Assembly (NCBI GenBank): GCA_035543875.1
Contig: DATKIY010000040.1
Coordinates: 1-9,122, forward strand
Length of the DNA: 9,122 nucleotides
Direction of reading: 5' to 3'
Origin: DATKIY01 sp035543875
Lineage (GTDB): Bacteria > Actinomycetota > Actinomycetes > JAHEKZ01
Numbering within the stretch: position 1 is the stretch's first letter; every line of letters starts with the position of its first letter. Position numbers and translations under genes: made by a program. The notes under the pieces were generated by a model, which worked only from the letters and a program-made list of their open reading frames with translations, ran no database searches and was not told the DNA's origin. Shown piece after piece: positions 5,578 through 9,122 of the stretch.

Positions 5578-7377
5578 ATGACTGCACGCAGAATCGATCG
5601 GATCCTTTTCGTTGCGTTGGTGGTCGCCGGCCTACTGGGTGCCGTTGTACCTGACGCTGGGGCAGCGTCAGGTCGACCAGAGATTGTCAGTCCGGTTGCC
5701 GGGGCTGTGGTTGGCGGCAAGGTAACGGTCGAGGCGCTCAGCAGCGCGAAGTACGTGTATTTCCAGATAGAGCCAGGGGCGTTGCGGAACAAGTTGGTGG
5801 AAGTGGTCGATGGTCAAGCGTCGGCAACGTTCAGCACGCTCGGTAAGGATGGACATACTGATATCGCGGCTAGCAACTGCAGCACCCGGCAAGATTGCGG
5901 TGGTACTTCAAGCACCTTTGTGATCGTGGACAACCCGGCGCCGATCATCACAACGCCGGCCGACGGCTCCAGCCACTTCCCGACGTCTGACCTAGATGTT
6001 GCGGTAGACCTCCCTGCCGGAGCGGTCGCCCTGGATGTCGAGGGGTTTCGCGAGCAACTCCGTGATACGGCACCGCCGTTTGTCTTCCACCTCGACGGAG
6101 CGGCGCTGGTAGCTGGACCTCAGGAGATTGTCGCGACGGCATGCGACTCCACTGGTCGCGTTTGCCATGGGAAAACGGACACCGTCACCATGTCGGTCCT
6201 GCGACCCGGGCTCAAACTTTCTGGCGGAGCGAAGCTAGCGATCAGTCCTAACGGGGATGGGATTCACGACAAGACGCACACGCAGTTCCGGCTGGAAGAG
6301 CCATCCGATGTAACGCTCCAGCTCGTGCAGGACGGGAGTCTGTTGCGCGCCGTGGACTTGGGGGAACTAGGTCACGGGTGGCATGAAATCAGCATTCCGG
6401 ATGACCTTGGCTCGGACCCTCTGACGCACGGTCGCTACACGGTGCGGATCGTCGCGAGACTTGGGTCGGAACCTTCAATCGTCGAACGCGCTGAACTCTC
6501 GCTGACGGTAGACACCTTCGCGCCGGAGATCTTGGCGATGGAGCCCACAAAACGCACGTTCTATCCCTTCGACGATGGGTATCGCGATTGGAGCCGACTC
6601 TCGCTTCAACTTGATGAAGCAGCTTCTGTGTACTTGGAGATTGAAGCCGAGGACGGAACGATCGTCTTGTCAGAGGGGGCCTATGGGAGCTCCTGGGAAC
6701 ACAGACACATCTACGGCTATATCTGGGAGGGGCTCAAATCGAGGCATGCGATGTACCCAGAGGGTGTCTACACGGTGCATTGGACTATGACCGACCTGTT
6801 GGGCAACGCCCGTACGGTGGATCAGCGAATTCGGCTTGAGCAAGACGAACTGGTCGAGAAGTCCGTGCGGATAAGGGTCGAGGCCTCGGAGGCAGTGAAG
6901 TGGGACGTTGGTCGCTGCTCAGACGTGCGCCGAGACCGACGTTGGCGGAACGGACGGGCGCTCCTGAGTGACGTTTCTTGTGACTCCTCGCCGTACGACA
7001 ACCGCAAACACATCGTGGCGGGGTTCTACCGCGCGACGCTGCCGAAGTCGGTGACCAAGCAGGAGGTTGCGTTGAAGGTCTATGGCGGAGCTGTGCAGGG
7101 TCGGTCGAAGCTCGGCAGTGCGGTCTGGATCAATGATCGTAAGAAGTGGTCGGATGTCCACTGGGCGCAGGGGACTACCGCCTGGCACCCCTTCTTCTAT
7201 GCTCTGGAAGGCCTCACAGAAGACGCTTTGCGTGGTCGCACGCTCACCTGGATTCACTTCGTAAACACGGGCATGAAGTACCGCATCCGCGACATCCAGC
7301 TCAGGACAACCAGGACCTTTCTGGTGGATCCGTCTGCGCCTGCTGTGGCGACGGTGAAGGGCCGTCAGTCAAATTAG
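5578..7377 (+). CDS. Secreted multidomain protein with Ig-like modules, function unknown
   Basis: 599 residues. Residues 1-30 form a Sec signal peptide: Arg-rich start, hydrophobic ILFVALVVAGLLGAVV, and AGA/A as a likely signal peptidase I site near 29. Two N-terminal β-rich Ig-like domains (about 33-118 and 120-207) carry cysteine pairs at 101/107 and 189/196. Two FlgD/CHU-like Ig modules follow: one opens with SPNGDGIHD at 223-231, the second with the related YPFDDGYRD at 329-337. The C-terminal region at about 428-582 is β-rich with Trp and a Cys pair (447/468), possibly a jelly-roll or carbohydrate-binding-like domain, which I do not recognise. There is no LPXTG, C-terminal membrane helix or lipobox, so it is probably released or held non-covalently at the surface. 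It starts 48 bases after the Crp-type gene but likely has its own leaderless promoter, so a link to the peptide cluster is not shown. Other options are an adhesin or polymer-binding protein. Confidence 0.85.
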   Translation: MTARRIDRILFVALVVAGLLGAVVPDAGAASGRPEIVSPVAGAVVGGKVTVEALSSAKYVYFQIEPGALRNKLVEVVDGQASATFSTLGKDGHTDIAASNCSTRQDCGGTSSTFVIVDNPAPIITTPADGSSHFPTSDLDVAVDLPAGAVALDVEGFREQLRDTAPPFVFHLDGAALVAGPQEIVATACDSTGRVCHGKTDTVTMSVLRPGLKLSGGAKLAISPNGDGIHDKTHTQFRLEEPSDVTLQLVQDGSLLRAVDLGELGHGWHEISIPDDLGSDPLTHGRYTVRIVARLGSEPSIVERAELSLTVDTFAPEILAMEPTKRTFYPFDDGYRDWSRLSLQLDEAASVYLEIEAEDGTIVLSEGAYGSSWEHRHIYGYIWEGLKSRHAMYPEGVYTVHWTMTDLLGNARTVDQRIRLEQDELVEKSVRIRVEASEAVKWDVGRCSDVRRDRRWRNGRALLSDVSCDSSPYDNRKHIVAGFYRATLPKSVTKQEVALKVYGGAVQGRSKLGSAVWINDRKKWSDVHWAQGTTAWHPFFYALEGLTEDALRGRTLTWIHFVNTGMKYRIRDIQLRTTRTFLVDPSAPAVATVKGRQSN

Positions 7378-7418
7378 AGCCACGCCAAAAAGCGCATACG
7401 TAGCCGGGATGGCGGTAC

Positions 7419-7424
7419 TAGCAT
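7419..7424 (+). promoter_or_regulatory. Possible -10 box (TAGCAT) for a leaderless transcript
   Basis: TAGCAT fits TANNNT and ends 6 bases before ATG 7431, which has no Shine-Dalgarno. The arrangement repeats that before the secreted-protein gene and suggests a separate leaderless promoter within the 53-base gap. No -35 is evident. Confidence 0.4.
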
Positions 7425-7430
7425 CTCGGC

Positions 7431-9122
7431 ATGACTGAACTGCCGTACGGAACCTGGTCCTCACCGATCTCCGCGGCTGACGTTGCACGTGGCGGCGTCG
7501 GCCTCTATTTTCCCGGATTGGTGCTAACCCCGGCCGGTCTTGAGACGTGGTGGGTTGAGGAGCGTCCGTCGCAGGGTGGTCGACACGCGATCGTTAAGCG
7601 GCTGAGCGATGGTACGACGGAGGACGTGATCGGACCGGAGTGGAGTCCGCGCAGCCGAATCATGGAGTACGGGGCGCATTCGTGGTGCCACGTCGACAAC
7701 GTCGGAACCGTTTTCTGCTTCTGGGACGACCAGCGTTTATACCTATTGGCCGATGGCTCGTCGACGCCGGTAGCGCTTACGCCTGCAGGTGGCGAAGACG
7801 TCTCGCACATGTACGGCGAGCCCATCGCTGGTCCCGCCGGATACGTGATGGCGGTTCGCGAGTCGCATCGCGCTGGTGTCGTCACGCGGGACTTGGTGAT
7901 GGTGCCGCTCGACGGGAGTGCGGCAGGGGCAGAGTCAGGTATCCGGATTCTCAATGACGAGCACCACTTCTACGCGTGCCCGCGACTGTCACCAGACGGT
8001 CGCAGGGTGTCCTACGTCGCCTGGGACCACCCCGACATGCCATGGGACAGCACTGTCGTTTCTGTTGTCGATATCGCCGAGGAAGCTCAACGCGAGCTCG
8101 TGCTCGCAGGCGGTAAGGACGAGTCGATTCTGCAGCCGGAGTGGGCGGATGACGACACGCTCTACTGCATTTCAGACCGCAGTGGCTGGTGGAACCTCTA
8201 CTCGCTGTCAGTTTCACGCAAAGTGCTAACGCCCTTGTGTCCACGCGAAGAGGAGTTCGGTCAACCTTTGTGGGAGCTCGGTGAGACGAGCTACGCCATG
8301 CTTGGAGACGGACGGCTCGCGCTCGCCCACGGCAAGGGGGACGCGCAGCTTTCACTGTTCGATCCGACGACTGGAGTGCTGAGCGATTCGGGCATCAACG
8401 TCGGGATTCACTACAACATCTTCAGCAATGGCAGCACTGTCGTTGCCATCGGACGATCGGACGAGATGCCGTTGTCGATTGTCACCATCGACCTTGCTGC
8501 GGCCACTCCAACCGTCAACGTCGCCCGCAGCTCCATAGACAACCTGCCAGATGCGGCTTACCTGCCAAGCGCGGAGCCACGGACGTTTACCGGTCCGAAG
8601 GGGCTTGACATCCATGCATTCATCTACCCGCCGAAAAACCCGGAGGCTGTCGCCCCAGCCGGGGAGAGGCCGCCGTACCTGGTGTTCGTGCACGGTGGCC
8701 CGACGGCCCACGTCAGTCCCGGGCTCGCCCTTGAGAAGGCCTACTTCACCAGCCGGGGTATCGGTGTTATCGACGTGAACTATGGCGGGTCAACGGGGTA
8801 TGGACGTGAGTACCGTGAGCGGCTACGCGGGCAGTGGGGTGTCGTGGATGTCGAGGACTCCGTCGCGGCTGTCCAGGCGCTCGCCGCATTAGGAGAGGCC
8901 GACGGAAAGCGGCTCGGCATCCGCGGGGGGTCGGCCGGCGGCTGGACGACGCTGGCGTGCCTCGTCCAATCCGACGCCTTCGCTGCTGGCGCCGCGTACT
9001 TCCCAGTCACCGACCTTCTCCCGTTCGCCCAGGACACTCACGACTTTGAGTCGCGTTACCTCGACGGCCTTATCGGCCCGCTGCCTGAAGCTCACGACCT
9101 CTACGTTGAACGGTCGCCGCTC
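7431..9122 (+). CDS. S9C-type prolyl oligopeptidase family peptidase, 3' end outside the window
   Basis: My translation from ATG 7431 stays open for 564 codons to the window edge. The N-terminal 350 or so residues form a β-propeller with the repeat signature LSPDGRRVSYVAWDHPDMPWD starting near 186, typical of S9C acylaminoacyl-peptidase/dipeptidyl-peptidase-like enzymes. The α/β-hydrolase domain follows: HGGP at 421-424 (oxyanion region), NYGGSTGYG at 450-458, and the nucleophile elbow GGSAGG with Ser501. The catalytic Asp and His would lie in the missing part, probably about 70-100 residues. Such enzymes remove amino-acyl, acyl or dipeptide units from the N-termini of short peptides, because the propeller excludes folded proteins. 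There is no signal peptide, so it is cytoplasmic. It could trim peptides released by S8 or TldD/TldE, but its separate promoter makes a housekeeping peptide-recycling role equally likely. Confidence 0.93.
   Translation, partial: MTELPYGTWSSPISAADVARGGVGLYFPGLVLTPAGLETWWVEERPSQGGRHAIVKRLSDGTTEDVIGPEWSPRSRIMEYGAHSWCHVDNVGTVFCFWDDQRLYLLADGSSTPVALTPAGGEDVSHMYGEPIAGPAGYVMAVRESHRAGVVTRDLVMVPLDGSAAGAESGIRILNDEHHFYACPRLSPDGRRVSYVAWDHPDMPWDSTVVSVVDIAEEAQRELVLAGGKDESILQPEWADDDTLYCISDRSGWWNLYSLSVSRKVLTPLCPREEEFGQPLWELGETSYAMLGDGRLALAHGKGDAQLSLFDPTTGVLSDSGINVGIHYNIFSNGSTVVAIGRSDEMPLSIVTIDLAAATPTVNVARSSIDNLPDAAYLPSAEPRTFTGPKGLDIHAFIYPPKNPEAVAPAGERPPYLVFVHGGPTAHVSPGLALEKAYFTSRGIGVIDVNYGGSTGYGREYRERLRGQWGVVDVEDSVAAVQALAALGEADGKRLGIRGGSAGGWTTLACLVQSDAFAAGAAYFPVTDLLPFAQDTHDFESRYLDGLIGPLPEAHDLYVERSPL

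Overview
The window reads as chromosomal DNA of a fairly high-GC bacterium, most likely an actinobacterium. The reasons are GC-rich third codon positions, GTG/ATG starts, ATGA start/stop overlaps, two starts with no Shine-Dalgarno but a TANNNT box just upstream (the leaderless pattern common in Actinobacteria), and a strong hairpin without a T-tract. The exact lineage cannot be read from the sequence. Both ends cut through genes.

Layout. (1) 1-2507, plus strand: a TldD-type metallopeptidase, cut by the left edge, overlaps by ATGA its partner TldE/PmbA; together they form the TldD/TldE heterodimeric peptidase. (2) 2531-2574: a strong hairpin between convergent transcription units. (3) 2655-2858, minus strand: a 67-residue peptide gene with an excellent Shine-Dalgarno. 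It is built of a 12-residue head and three copies of DDDV(E/Q)GHRLRHGG joined by ADAESTEG (63-bp period). (4) 2859-3204: a 346-bp leader without a convincing gene. (5) 3205-4766, minus strand: a GAF-domain protein overlapping by ATGA a compact S8 (subtilisin-type) protease without signal peptide or propeptide. (6) 4767-4848: a divergent intergenic region with a 17-bp imperfect palindrome. (7) 4849-5529, plus strand: a Crp/Fnr-family regulator. (8) 5578-7377: a secreted protein with a signal peptide and Ig-like modules. (9) 7431-9122: an S9C prolyl-oligopeptidase-type peptidase, cut by the right edge.

The most interesting reading is that items 1-7 form a small peptide-maturation cluster. A repeat-built acidic/His-Arg-Gly peptide is flanked by two cytoplasmic proteolytic systems (S8 and TldD/TldE), with a GAF sensor protein and a Crp-type regulator divergent from the protease operon. 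TldD/TldE and S8 proteases are both known processors of ribosomally made peptides, such as microcin B17 (TldD/E) and lanthipeptides and cyanobactins (S8). Three peptide copies ending in Gly-Gly, the last at the stop codon, fit a multicore precursor. No classical modifying enzyme (radical SAM, YcaO, LanM/LanB, ATP-grasp) or exporter is visible here. The RiPP-like assignment is therefore inference, and I do not recognise the peptide family with certainty.
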